The notes under the pieces were generated by a model, which worked only from the letters and a program-made list of their open reading frames with translations, searched no databases and had not been told where the DNA came from. Positions 23,182 to 31,287 of a stretch of DNA of 64,000 bases are shown in pieces. The position numbers and the translations under genes are program-made. The stretch covers positions 136,299 through 200,298 of the forward strand of contig JAJACS010000001.1 of assembly GCA_022601395.1 (NCBI GenBank). The letters run 5' to 3'. The DNA is from Chlamydiia bacterium (lineage in GTDB: Bacteria; Chlamydiota; Chlamydiia; Chlamydiales; GCA-2402025). The stretch's first letter is position 1. Every line of letters starts with the position of its first letter.

Positions 23182-24291
23182 ATGCTCTTAATGATTTTTG
23201 TTTTGATCAGAGACATAACATACGCTTCTACAATAGCGACGTCTGAGCTAATCACGAAATATAATGTTCAATTTATACTTGGTTTTTATCTAATTCAAAT
23301 TATTGCAGCGCCCTTTCAAGCTGCATATTCTGATCACTCTTGTCGTAGAAAGAGTCTCATTTTTGCATTTACTATTATCACGATTTCACATGGATTACTT
23401 TGTCTTGCTGTGAATTACGGGGTGGTTTATTTGATTTTAAGTCTTGTTTTAAGTGGTTTGCTTGGTAATTCCGTTCCAATTTGCATAGCTGGTTTGATGG
23501 ATATTGACTACTTGAGAAATGTAAAAAAATTAATGGTTGTATTTTCTATTACATTGGCTGTTGCATGGATAATTTATGAATATGGCCTTTACTTGGTAGG
23601 AACTTTCAATTTTTTAATATTTACTACGGCGTGTTGCTTCACTTGTATATTTCTTGCTGTATTTATGTTTAAAGATCCAAGAGATAAAGATCCTAGTCCT
23701 AAAAGATTCAATTTTTCCTTAGAATTAAAAGGGATTAGTAACATTTTAAGGCAAAGGTGGCTGTTTCTTGTTGTCAAAGGGTATCTGTTCACTGAAATAG
23801 TATACTTTACCCTTTTTTATTATCATGTTCTTGAGTCTACCAAGCTTATGCTGCTTTTGGTTGTAACTGCATATTCTGTAGGGTATATTATAGGTACTAT
23901 AATAACTATGTACCTTAATTTAAGTTTGTACATTAGTGTTCGCACGGGCTTACTGTCAGCTCTGCTTTGTGTTTGCTTGCTGCTTCTTGGTTCATTTTTA
24001 AAAGCTGGATTTGTTTTTTTCATAGTTTTATCGGGCTTATTGTCTCTGGCTTATGGAATTATGGATCCGTGTATATATACATTTATTGGAGTAAATCAGC
24101 CCGCTCACATGAGAGGAAAGGTTTTTGGTGTTGTTGATTCAACAGATAACTTAAGTGAAATGACAACTTCAATTATTTTTTTACTAGTTAAGCCGTCTAT
24201 CAGTATAATGAGAGTAATAGCAATTATATTATTAATTCTGTCTTATTTCTATTTTAAAGAATCTTTTAAAAAACATTCATTTGAAAATTAG
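23182..24291 (+). CDS. Major facilitator superfamily transporter
   Basis: 369 residues with about 11-12 hydrophobic segments. YSDHSCRRKSLI after the second segment matches MFS motif A, and a charged loop (KDPRDKDPSPKRFN) marks the middle of the protein. The substrate is unknown. ATG at 23182 has no clear ribosome site and the first helix is short, so the N-terminus may be truncated or start differently. The gene and its downstream neighbour are noticeably more AT-rich than the flanking core genes, suggesting horizontal acquisition. It is followed 49 nt later by an exported methyltransferase, probably co-transcribed. Confidence 0.8.
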   Translation: MLLMIFVLIRDITYASTIATSELITKYNVQFILGFYLIQIIAAPFQAAYSDHSCRRKSLIFAFTIITISHGLLCLAVNYGVVYLILSLVLSGLLGNSVPICIAGLMDIDYLRNVKKLMVVFSITLAVAWIIYEYGLYLVGTFNFLIFTTACCFTCIFLAVFMFKDPRDKDPSPKRFNFSLELKGISNILRQRWLFLVVKGYLFTEIVYFTLFYYHVLESTKLMLLLVVTAYSVGYIIGTIITMYLNLSLYISVRTGLLSALLCVCLLLLGSFLKAGFVFFIVLSGLLSLAYGIMDPCIYTFIGVNQPAHMRGKVFGVVDSTDNLSEMTTSIIFLLVKPSISIMRVIAIILLILSYFYFKESFKKHSFEN

Positions 24292-24340
24292 TGTTTTATA
24301 TATTATAATACCTTTTTTTATTAGTTTAATGAGAGGTGTT

Positions 24341-25183
24341 ATGAAAAAGCGATTTTTTAGTGCTTTATTGTCGATTGGATTACTTTCTTCTTTTTGTCCT
24401 GTTGATGTAGATGCATTCTTGGATCCATCTCAATATAACAAGAACTCTGAGATGCAGCAACGTGTAGCTAAAAAACAGTTTGAAAAAATTAATATTAATG
24501 GAGATGAGCATATTCTTGATATTGGTTGTGGAGATGGAGGTCTAACGAATGAATTAGGCAAGAATTTAACAACTGGGACTATAAAAGGTGTTGACCCATC
24601 CAAATCAATGATAGAACATGCAAAAAATAAATATTCTTCAAAGAAAGTGTCATTTGATATCTCTGATGCCGAGAGTTTGAACGAAGTCGAGAAATATAAT
24701 GTAATTACGTGTTTTTCTGCATTTCAGTGGTTTGTAAAACCTAAGGAAGCTTTTGCAAATATGGTAAAAGCTTTAAAGAAGAATGGAACTATTCACATAG
24801 TTACCTTTCCTTTAGAATCTCCAGACTGGGCTAGTTTTGTTAAAGCCTTAGAGTCAAAAGAGAAGTGGGTAAAATACAAAGATCAAACGAAGCGATCATT
24901 TATGTTGTATTCTGATGAATATGCAGAACTTGCAAAAAAACATAAGCTAGAAGTTATTGATTTGACTACTGTTGATGATTTTTCAATACACCCGGATATT
25001 GATCATTATAAGAGGTATGTGAAAGGTTGGGTATCTTCTTTTGCTCCAGTTCCTGAGCTTGAGATAGATGAGTATGTTAATGCAATTGTAGAGCATACAA
25101 AAGATCAGTTTTCCAAAGATGATAAAGGGAATATAAAAGCACCTTTTAAGAAGATTACTATGGTTGTAAAGAAGACTGCATAG
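24341..25183 (+). CDS. Class I SAM methyltransferase with a signal peptide
   Basis: 280 residues. A typical signal peptide (MKKRFFSALLSIGLL..., cleavage near VDA-F at 25/26) precedes a complete methyltransferase fold: motif I HILDIGCGDGG (57-67), GVDPSKSMIEHAKNKY, then VITCFSAFQWFVKPKEAF and ALKKNGTIHIV. The FSAFQWF motif resembles trans-aconitate or malonyl-ACP methyltransferase-like enzymes. ATG at 24341 is preceded by AGAGG; a start at 24281 would overlap the transporter gene and hide the signal peptide. Export of an S-adenosylmethionine enzyme implies a substrate outside the cytoplasm, perhaps in the host. Base composition is AT-rich like the transporter gene. Confidence 0.82.
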   Translation: MKKRFFSALLSIGLLSSFCPVDVDAFLDPSQYNKNSEMQQRVAKKQFEKININGDEHILDIGCGDGGLTNELGKNLTTGTIKGVDPSKSMIEHAKNKYSSKKVSFDISDAESLNEVEKYNVITCFSAFQWFVKPKEAFANMVKALKKNGTIHIVTFPLESPDWASFVKALESKEKWVKYKDQTKRSFMLYSDEYAELAKKHKLEVIDLTTVDDFSIHPDIDHYKRYVKGWVSSFAPVPELEIDEYVNAIVEHTKDQFSKDDKGNIKAPFKKITMVVKKTA

Positions 25184-25256
25184 AAGATAAAGCTTTTTGA
25201 TATGACTCCTAAAGATCTTTGTTTAATCTTTAATGAAAGTAAGCTTGTGTTAGCAA

Positions 25257-26687
25257 CTACTGCTCAGGTGAAAAAGCTGCGAATGCATTTTCATCATCAT
25301 CGGAAGATTCAACAGGTGTGTAGTTTGCGAACTGTGTGAACTCTTTGCGGTATGCCATTTCTATAGATCCCACTTTACCGTGACGGTTTTTTGCAACGAT
25401 CACTTCTGCAAGGCCTGGCTTATCGTAAGGATCGTAATACTCTCTTCTTAGAAGGAACATCACAAGGTCAGCATCTTGCTCAATACTTCCTGATTCACGA
25501 AGGTCACTCATCATAGGTCTGTGTCCTTGACGCTCTTCTACTTTTCTTGAGAGCTGTGATGCACAGATAATAGGGATGTTTAGTTCTCTTGCCGTGTTTT
25601 TTAAAAGACGAGAGATTTCTGAAATCTCACCTTGTCTGTTATCTACACTATTTCCAGATGATCCAGAAAGAAGCTGCAAGTAGTCCACAACAATAAGTCC
25701 TATGTTATAGACCTCTTTCATTCTTCTTGCTCTTGCTCGTAAGTCGGTAACTTTTAAACCAGGTTGATCATCGATGATCATGGTGTGCTCTTGCATCTTC
25801 TTGACTGTCGAAACGATGCGCTGGAACTCAACACCGCTAAGAGATCCTGTGCGTACTTTGTCAGACTCAACTTCTGCTTGTGAGCAGATCACACGGTGAA
25901 GAAGTTGATCCGCACTCATCTCAAGAGAAAAAATCGCAACGGGTGTTTTGTTTTTAAAGCAGACGTTTTCTGCGATGTTCACGCAAAAAGCTGTTTTACC
26001 CATAGCAGGTCTTGCAGCAACAATAAGCAGGTTAGAAGCACCAAGTCCATTGATCATGTTATCAAGGTCGTTATAGTGAGTAGGCTCGCCGGTGATCCCT
26101 GGATCTTCTTCGCCAAGCTCATGAAAACGCTCTTGCCTCTGCTGCAGTTCTTTTAAGTAGGGGAGTTTGGATTCTGCTTTAACACCAGAGAGAACATCTT
26201 TTATCTCTTTGCCCTGGCTCGTGTTGATACTTTGAGAAATATTAAAGAAAACGGCCTGTGCATCATCGAGTGTTTTATGCACATCTTTTGGTTCATTAAG
26301 AGCGTCTTTCTCGATTTTCTCAGATGCTGTGATCATTTTACGAAGAAGAGATTTATCTCTTACAAGTTCAACATATTCTTCGATGTATGCAGAGGTTCCG
26401 ACGTACTGAGCAAGTGTAGTGAGATACGCAATACCTCCCACATCTTCTAGATTGTTCTGTCTTTTAAGCTCTTCTGCGATGAGGTGGATGTCTGCTGGCT
26501 TGTCATCGAAATAAGCGGTTTTTAAGGCTTTAAAAATCTTTTGGTGCTCTTTGTAGTAGAAGTCAAAATCACTCAGCTGGTCAGCTGCAACATTCAAGCC
26601 GTTTACGCTTGTTAACATCGAGCCAAGAACCATCATTTCTGATTCTTTAGAATTTGGAGCTGTTTTGATTTGAAGGCCGTCTGACAT
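25257..26687 (-). CDS. dnaB: Replicative DNA helicase DnaB
   Basis: Hexameric 5'-3' helicase, 476 residues from ATG 26687. N-terminal domain (about 10-115, with GSMLTSVNGLNVAADQL and ADIHLIAEEL), then the RecA-like domain with Walker A AARPAMGKTAF, Walker B LIVVDYLQLLSG, SEISRLLKNTARELNIPIIC and LRESGSIEQDADLVMFL. A start at 26747 is excluded because it would read through the tRNA-Ser terminator copy at 26729-26750. Upstream lies the duplicated tRNA end and the Fic insertion, so the dnaB promoter must lie in about 26690-26722 or be read-through. Confidence 0.96.
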   Translation of the reverse strand: MSDGLQIKTAPNSKESEMMVLGSMLTSVNGLNVAADQLSDFDFYYKEHQKIFKALKTAYFDDKPADIHLIAEELKRQNNLEDVGGIAYLTTLAQYVGTSAYIEEYVELVRDKSLLRKMITASEKIEKDALNEPKDVHKTLDDAQAVFFNISQSINTSQGKEIKDVLSGVKAESKLPYLKELQQRQERFHELGEEDPGITGEPTHYNDLDNMINGLGASNLLIVAARPAMGKTAFCVNIAENVCFKNKTPVAIFSLEMSADQLLHRVICSQAEVESDKVRTGSLSGVEFQRIVSTVKKMQEHTMIIDDQPGLKVTDLRARARRMKEVYNIGLIVVDYLQLLSGSSGNSVDNRQGEISEISRLLKNTARELNIPIICASQLSRKVEERQGHRPMMSDLRESGSIEQDADLVMFLLRREYYDPYDKPGLAEVIVAKNRHGKVGSIEMAYRKEFTQFANYTPVESSDDDENAFAAFSPEQ

Positions 26688-26722
26688 GAATGAACTCTTT
26701 TTTGCGTGTTTTTCCAGATAAT

Positions 26723-26772
26723 AAAAAAGCCTTGGATTAAGATCCAAGGCTTTGATCGGAAAGAGAGGGATT
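26723..26772 (-). repeat. 50-bp direct repeat, tRNA-Ser 3' end plus terminator (att-like, distal copy)
   Basis: Identical over 50 nt to 28169-28218. It contains the terminator stem (GCCTTGGAT, loop, ATCCAAGGC) and the last 16 nt of tRNA-Ser (26757-26772), then similarity stops. It marks one boundary of the Fic insertion. Confidence 0.92.
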
Positions 26773-26810
26773 CTAGCATAATGACATCTTATATCTACTT
26801 ATATGGGCTC

Positions 26811-26842
26811 TTATTATCGATTTAGGGTGTTTTCGATAATAA
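26811..26842 (+). promoter_or_regulatory. Inverted-repeat operator 1 upstream of fic
   Basis: TTATTATCGA, 12-nt spacer, TCGATAATAA: perfect 10-bp arms. The same element recurs 72 nt downstream with an identical spacer length. The layout suggests a dimeric regulator, probably the Fic protein itself through its C-terminal winged helix. Confidence 0.75.
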
Positions 26843-26882
26843 CAGGTGGTTTTGTGCTCAGTTGTGGTGATAAGAAACCTTC

Positions 26883-26914
26883 TTATTATCGATTATTGAC
26901 AGATTCGATAATAA
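26883..26914 (+). promoter_or_regulatory. Inverted-repeat operator 2 overlapping the fic promoter
   Basis: Second perfect copy of TTATTATCGA-N12-TCGATAATAA. The -35 box TTGACA (26896-26901) lies inside its spacer, so occupancy would block RNA polymerase. This fits autorepression. Confidence 0.8.
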
Positions 26915-26925
26915 GGTAGTATCAT
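26896..26925 (+). promoter_or_regulatory. Predicted fic promoter
   Basis: TTGACA at 26896-26901 and TATCAT at 26920-26925, 18 nt apart. It is followed by AAAGAGGGAA, a ribosome site, and ATG at 26952. Confidence 0.65.
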
Positions 26926-26951
26926 AGGGTATAAATTAAAGAGGGAATAAC

Positions 26952-28112
26952 ATGGATATACACCAATCTTCGTCTGGTACAATAGAAAGGTCTCCAAAAG
27001 GTTATAATGCATTTATACCAAACCCTTTGCCACCAAAGATAAAGTGGGATGATAAGCTTGTAGGAGCTCTGTCACGTGCGGATTTTATACTTGGAAAGCT
27101 TGCAAGAGAGGGTAAAAGGCTACCAAACCCTCACTTGTTGATGCGTCCCTTTATTACGCGTGAAGCGGTGTTATCCAGCAAAATCGAAGGGACTCATGCA
27201 ACGATCGGGGAGGTTCTAGCATATAATGCTGGTGTTGAAATGAAGCAAAAAACTAGCGACCTCCAAGAAGTGCAAAATTATATTACAGCATTAGACTTTG
27301 GTTTAAAGCGACTCAATGAAATACCTTTGTCTCTTAGACTTTTGAAAGAGATTCATGGACATCTCATGGAAGGAGTAAGAGGTTCCTTTGCAACACCGGG
27401 TGAATTTAGAAAAAGCCAGAACTGGATTGGGCCGCCGGGATGTACTTTGAATACAGCAAAGTTTGTGCCGCCACCACTGAATCATTTAATGGATTGTTTA
27501 GGTGAGCTTGAAAAATTTATGCACGATAGGCAGCTGCCAGCTCTTATTCATATAGCTCTTTGCCATTATCAATTTGAAGCTATTCACCCCTTTTTAGATG
27601 GCAATGGACGAGTTGGTCGCTTATTGATTACTTTACTTCTGATTGATCAAAAGATGTTACCGGGTCCTCTTTTGTATTTGAGTGCCTTTTTTGAGGCGAC
27701 TCGTGAGGAATACTATAAGCAACTCTATAATTTGAGTAGTAAGGGGAGTTGGAATGATTGGTTGACTTATTTTTTGAATGGAATAGCTGTGCAATCAGAA
27801 GATGTATTATCTCGAGCAGAGAGAATTAACGAATTGTTGACTATGTGGACGTTTCAGGCAGCAAGTTCCGGGTCACATGTGCCTGTTGAAATTGTAGAGC
27901 ATTTTGCCGTAAATCCATACCTCACTATTAATAAAATAGCAGAAGAGCTTGGGGTAGCTTACAGCACAGCACAGCGCGCAGTACAGAAGCTTGAATCAGA
28001 AAAAATAATAAAACAAATCAATACTAACAAACGTGATAAGATTTTTTGTGCCACTAAAATTTTGGACATTTTAGAAGAGCCTGCTAGGATATACTCGCGT
28101 TTAGATAAATAG
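26952..28112 (+). CDS. Fic-domain AMP-transferase with C-terminal winged helix, probably self-regulated
   Basis: 386 residues. The N-terminal part carries the inhibitory motif SSKIEG (75-80, matching [S/T]xxxE[G/N]), so this is a class II, self-inhibited Fic protein. The Fic core has HPFLDGNGRVGR (212-223) with catalytic H212, and a beta-hairpin target-binding region. The C-terminus (about 312-370: LTINKIAEELGVAYSTAQRAVQKLE) is a winged-helix DNA-binding domain. Two identical inverted repeats flank and overlap its promoter, suggesting it regulates its own transcription. The gene is the only one in the segment bounded by 50-bp tRNA-Ser repeats. AMPylation is the usual activity of the family; the target is unknown. 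Confidence 0.92.
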   Translation: MDIHQSSSGTIERSPKGYNAFIPNPLPPKIKWDDKLVGALSRADFILGKLAREGKRLPNPHLLMRPFITREAVLSSKIEGTHATIGEVLAYNAGVEMKQKTSDLQEVQNYITALDFGLKRLNEIPLSLRLLKEIHGHLMEGVRGSFATPGEFRKSQNWIGPPGCTLNTAKFVPPPLNHLMDCLGELEKFMHDRQLPALIHIALCHYQFEAIHPFLDGNGRVGRLLITLLLIDQKMLPGPLLYLSAFFEATREEYYKQLYNLSSKGSWNDWLTYFLNGIAVQSEDVLSRAERINELLTMWTFQAASSGSHVPVEIVEHFAVNPYLTINKIAEELGVAYSTAQRAVQKLESEKIIKQINTNKRDKIFCATKILDILEEPARIYSRLDK

Positions 28113-28167
28113 TCATCAGACATTTCTACAGCTGTCTAAATCTGAGGGTTTAAACTAATTGGTGCAT

Positions 28168-28199
28168 AAAAAAAGCCTTGGATTAAGATCCAAGGCTTT
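28168..28199 (-). terminator. Rho-independent terminator of tRNA-Ser
   Basis: GCCTTGGAT, loop TAAG, ATCCAAGGC (28175-28196), extended by A-T pairs and followed on the minus strand by T7. An identical stem is present at 26729-26750. Confidence 0.9.
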
Positions 28200-28218
28200 G
28201 ATCGGAAAGAGAGGGATT
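28169..28218 (-). repeat. 50-bp direct repeat at the intact tRNA-Ser (att-like, proximal copy)
   Basis: Partner of 26723-26772; it covers the terminator and the last 16 nt of the functional tRNA gene. The unit between repeat starts is 1446 bp and holds only fic. Confidence 0.92.
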
Positions 28219-28289
28219 TGAACCCTCGGTACCCGTAAGGGTACTCATCCTTAGCAGGGATGCGCCTTCGGCCGCTCAGCCATCTTTCC
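28203..28289 (-). tRNA. tRNA-Ser(GCU)
   Basis: 87-nt class II tRNA. Acceptor stem GGAAAGA pairs with TCTTTCC; discriminator G at 28203. Anticodon loop CTGCTAA within stem CATCC/GGATG gives anticodon GCU (reads AGC/AGU). A long variable arm (AGTACCC..GGGTAC) and the T-loop GTTCAAATC are present. CCA is not encoded. Its 3' end serves as the duplicated boundary of the Fic insertion. Confidence 0.96.
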
Positions 28290-28356
28290 AACTGAAAATC
28301 AGTAAACTATGTTTATGGGTAAATCTTACAGAGAATCGATCTTTTAATCAATAGTG

Positions 28357-29676
28357 TTATAAGCGTGTTTCTTGTACTGGATCATCGACGACGTCTTTTT
28401 TAGGTGGAGTGTCAGCAGCGGATGCTTGCTCTTCTGCCGGAATATGATGGAAGTGAGATGCTGGGCAGGACCTTAGCTCTTTAAAATGCTCACCTGGTTG
28501 GATTCTGTAAGTTACTTTTGGCGGAGAAGTTGCGTCAGTTCTTTGAATGCTCATGCTAGCAACGTTATAAGGAGATGCATAGACATGAGCAGTAGGATGC
28601 CTCTTAGCGACTTCTTCAGCGTAAGGAGATCGATGAGCTTGCTTAGGTTGGGCACCCGTTTTGCAAGCATAAAGATAAATATTAGCCCCTGCTTCAAGGA
28701 ATTCGCTAAGATTTAAATCTCTACCTTTACAGGTGTCTGAAAAGCGAAAACGTGTAGGGCCCCCGTGCCCGACAAAAGCGACGTCCGTAACTTTTGTTTC
28801 AGGCTTACTTGCTTTAATTTTGCGTAAGCTTTCAAACGCTTCTCTACTTGAGGAAACGACTCTTAAGGCCACGTTGTGTGTTTGACTCATCTCTTCAACG
28901 AGGTGAATGTTAGCTTCAACTCTACCCAGGTTAAAAGAAGCAAAGCTGTCTTCTCCTCTAAGGCCACTTTGAAAAAGTACGAAAAGAGGCTTACTTGCGT
29001 CAAATGTCTCTTTTTGTATCTGTTTTATGGACACTCTAAGCAACTCTTGATTTTCCTCAAAAAGCTCTATTCCGCATTTGTTGTTAGTAAGCATGTAATT
29101 CAAAAGAAAAAGACCAATGTACGGTTCTATTCGATCGGGTTTTTGTGAGCCGATAAACGAGAGAAGTTCGGCTCTTTTCTCTAAAATTCGTTGGTACAAG
29201 ATATCTCTACTTTCTTCAAAACATTTTGAAGAGCTATATCCTTTTGTAAATATATCACTGATTTCTGGATCGCAATGAGCAAGAAACTTTTCAATAAAGG
29301 CTTTTACAGTCCTTGCAGCCGGAGTTTTAGCTCCTTTAGCTGGAGGTAAGTAGGCATTTAGGAACTGTTTGATCGCAGCTCTAGGTGTGACGTCAACATC
29401 AAGTGTGCGTAATGCAGTAGTCATTTCCTTAAAAGCTGGTTGTCTAAAGATACATTTCATCATGTGATCGGAAAACCCAGCTTCTCTTAAGTGGGGAAGC
29501 ATACTTCTTTTAAGACCTCTTGAGAGGTTTTGGTGCTGCTCTCGGATTTCAGCAAGAGCCTCTTCTGTATGAGGTATGCTTTCTGGGTCCATTTCAACCG
29601 GACTGCCTGGATCGGATGTGGTATCTGTGCCGTATGCAGAGTCTGCAGAAGGTGTGGGTGAAACGGTGCTTGCCAT
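28357..29676 (-). CDS. Caspase-fold (clan CD)-like protease candidate, paralogue 1
   Basis: 439 residues. The C-terminal third has a His-Gly after a hydrophobic strand (VAFVGHGGPTRF, H304) and a Cys after a second strand (ANIYLYACKTG, C338), followed by RSPYAEEVAKRHP and VYASPYNV. This is the HG...C dyad arrangement of clan CD peptidases (caspases, gingipains, C80/CHAT-like). Residues about 40-280 are mostly helical and unfamiliar. No signal peptide is visible; Ser/Thr/Pro-rich ends (1-35 and 415-439) would suit a secreted effector, which is inference. A minus-strand promoter lies at 29710-29738. It is paralogous to 29822-31138. Confidence 0.7.
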   Translation of the reverse strand: MASTVSPTPSADSAYGTDTTSDPGSPVEMDPESIPHTEEALAEIREQHQNLSRGLKRSMLPHLREAGFSDHMMKCIFRQPAFKEMTTALRTLDVDVTPRAAIKQFLNAYLPPAKGAKTPAARTVKAFIEKFLAHCDPEISDIFTKGYSSSKCFEESRDILYQRILEKRAELLSFIGSQKPDRIEPYIGLFLLNYMLTNNKCGIELFEENQELLRVSIKQIQKETFDASKPLFVLFQSGLRGEDSFASFNLGRVEANIHLVEEMSQTHNVALRVVSSSREAFESLRKIKASKPETKVTDVAFVGHGGPTRFRFSDTCKGRDLNLSEFLEAGANIYLYACKTGAQPKQAHRSPYAEEVAKRHPTAHVYASPYNVASMSIQRTDATSPPKVTYRIQPGEHFKELRSCPASHFHHIPAEEQASAADTPPKKDVVDDPVQETRL

Positions 29677-29709
29677 TGTTTTGCTGCCTAAATATTTGAT
29701 TCTATGTTT

Positions 29710-29738
29710 ATTATACCATATAGCGAATAGAAATTCAA
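29710..29738 (-). promoter_or_regulatory. Predicted promoter of caspase-like paralogue 1
   Basis: On the minus strand TTGAAT (29733-29738) and TATAAT (29710-29715) are separated by 17 nt, 34 nt before the ATG. Confidence 0.6.
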
Positions 29739-29821
29739 ATAATTTCTTTACAAACGGCAGTTTGTAAGCCTTTTTATATAAGGCGTTTAATGAAAAGCGG
29801 GTGGTTCAGGCGCGCTGCTGG

Positions 29822-31138
29822 CTAGCTTGGGACCTCTTGTCCTGCCCTAAAGACCTTGGCAAAGATTCTTTCGGTCTTTTCAAAACCATCTTCTACCCTT
29901 ACCGTTGTGAAACGTACGAAGGGTCTGTCATCTTCATGAGGGAATTGAATGGTTAATTCATCTACTGTTTCTGGTGAAGCATAGATGGATACATGCGGAT
30001 GTGCTTCAGAAAGCAGTTCGGCATAGGGTCTGTTAGAAAGAGGGGTTCTTTTTGCTGTATTACATGAGTCTAGGTAGATGTGCCCTCCATCTTCAATTTC
30101 ATCTGAGAAGTCAATGTTAGCAGATGGCTCGCTATCAGATATGGAGATGCCTGTCGGGCTACCATGAGCTGCGATCACAACATCAGTAATTCGTTGACCG
30201 TGTTCTTCTTTAAGTGACTGTAGAAATCTTTTTCCCTCAGCAGCAGATTTCATTTGATGGACAACAACGTTATGTGTTTTGCTGAACTCCTTGATCATTT
30301 TTTTATACTCTTCTGTTGCAGAAGGGCCATAAACAGCGTAGTTATTTCCTTTTTTAAGATAATCATGAGTGAAGATGACAAACGAAGGTTTATCTGGATC
30401 AAAGGTATGTTTTCGACAGTCTTCTGCAAGTTCTTTAAGTGAGTAGTAGTTAAATATTCCTTCTTGCTGATTGAAGTTTGTGTTTGAAAGTAGAAAAATG
30501 AGTAGAAAGATAGCTGTCATTGCTTGCGCTCTATCCTCAGCCAGGCCTTCGGAAAGGCTATTAGTATAAAATGTAATGAGGCTTTCGGCATGTAGAATTA
30601 CTTTTTTTCTGCGTTCTGTGTGTGTCTCACCGTCCTCAAATTCAATATGAAAGTCTGGTATCAGATTTTCGTATAATTCCAAAAGCCTTTCGAATTGTGC
30701 ACCATCGTGTGATTCGCTCTTAGATGTATAGTAGGAGATGAATTTTTTTAGCAACTTGCCGGGAGTTTGGCCTTTTCCAATTTCTTTTAATTCGCTAATG
30801 AGGGTTGAAAATGACTCGGAAGAGAGATGATTCATAGCTTCTTCTGCGGGCACCCCGAATCCTTGTAGATGATCAACAAGATCAAGCTTTGCATGTTCCA
30901 TAGTTTGATGGAGTCTCATGTAGGCGTTTTGTTGATATGCGTAAGAGGAGGTGTCTATCTCTACCCTGCGAGCGGAGCAAAATAAGCCTTCAAAAGCACT
31001 AAAAGCACCTTCGAATACGTCTGCCACGGAATCTGTAATTTCAGCGAGATCTGCAGCGACACTAGAGAAGAAATCGGCTTCTTGTAGTGCAGAAGATGGA
31101 ATTTCCATGTTTGTTGCATCTTGTATATTTGTTGTCAT
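29822..31138 (-). CDS. Caspase-fold (clan CD)-like protease candidate, paralogue 2
   Basis: 438 residues, same plan as paralogue 1: a long helical N-terminal region (about 60-290), then VVIAAHGSPTG with H325 and GGHIYLDSCNTA with C359. The His-Cys distance is 34 residues in both proteins. The shared segments are [R/N][S/R]PYAE.., HP, and YASP. The rest is strongly diverged, including the N-terminus (EIPSSALQEADFFSSVAADL), which suggests different partners or targets. No signal peptide. The promoter region carries a (GCTT)5 repeat (31163-31182). Protease activity and effector role are inferred from the dyad. Confidence 0.7.
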   Translation of the reverse strand: MTTNIQDATNMEIPSSALQEADFFSSVAADLAEITDSVADVFEGAFSAFEGLFCSARRVEIDTSSYAYQQNAYMRLHQTMEHAKLDLVDHLQGFGVPAEEAMNHLSSESFSTLISELKEIGKGQTPGKLLKKFISYYTSKSESHDGAQFERLLELYENLIPDFHIEFEDGETHTERRKKVILHAESLITFYTNSLSEGLAEDRAQAMTAIFLLIFLLSNTNFNQQEGIFNYYSLKELAEDCRKHTFDPDKPSFVIFTHDYLKKGNNYAVYGPSATEEYKKMIKEFSKTHNVVVHQMKSAAEGKRFLQSLKEEHGQRITDVVIAAHGSPTGISISDSEPSANIDFSDEIEDGGHIYLDSCNTAKRTPLSNRPYAELLSEAHPHVSIYASPETVDELTIQFPHEDDRPFVRFTTVRVEDGFEKTERIFAKVFRAGQEVPS

Positions 31139-31162
31139 AATAGGGTGTTTGGGTTTGTTTGT

Positions 31163-31182
31163 GCTTGCTTGCTTGCTTGCTT
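31163..31182 (-). repeat. (GCTT)5 tetranucleotide repeat at the predicted transcription start
   Basis: Five perfect GCTT units (AAGC on the coding strand) directly downstream of the -10 box of paralogue 2, so the start site would fall inside the repeat. Slippage could alter the 5' leader or initiation. Confidence 0.85.
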
Positions 31183-31184
31183 AG

Positions 31185-31213
31185 ATTATACGATATTTAT
31201 CCACGGATGTAAA
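31185..31213 (-). promoter_or_regulatory. Predicted promoter of caspase-like paralogue 2
   Basis: On the minus strand TTTACA (31208-31213), 17-nt spacer, TATAAT (31185-31190). Only one base differs from consensus. Confidence 0.7.
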
Positions 31214-31287
31214 GTAATTATTTTAATCTAAATTTCTAAAAACCAGCGATTTTAGTGAATAAACATTCACTTTTGAAGGTAAGTGTC

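Noticed and set aside
25257-26747. dnaB start at 26747
   Set aside because: It would translate the terminator stem of the tRNA-Ser repeat; the family N-terminus begins at 26687.
26773-26951. Integrase or recombinase remnant in the Fic island
   Set aside because: The 180 nt contain only operators and the promoter; no coding remnant could be recognised.
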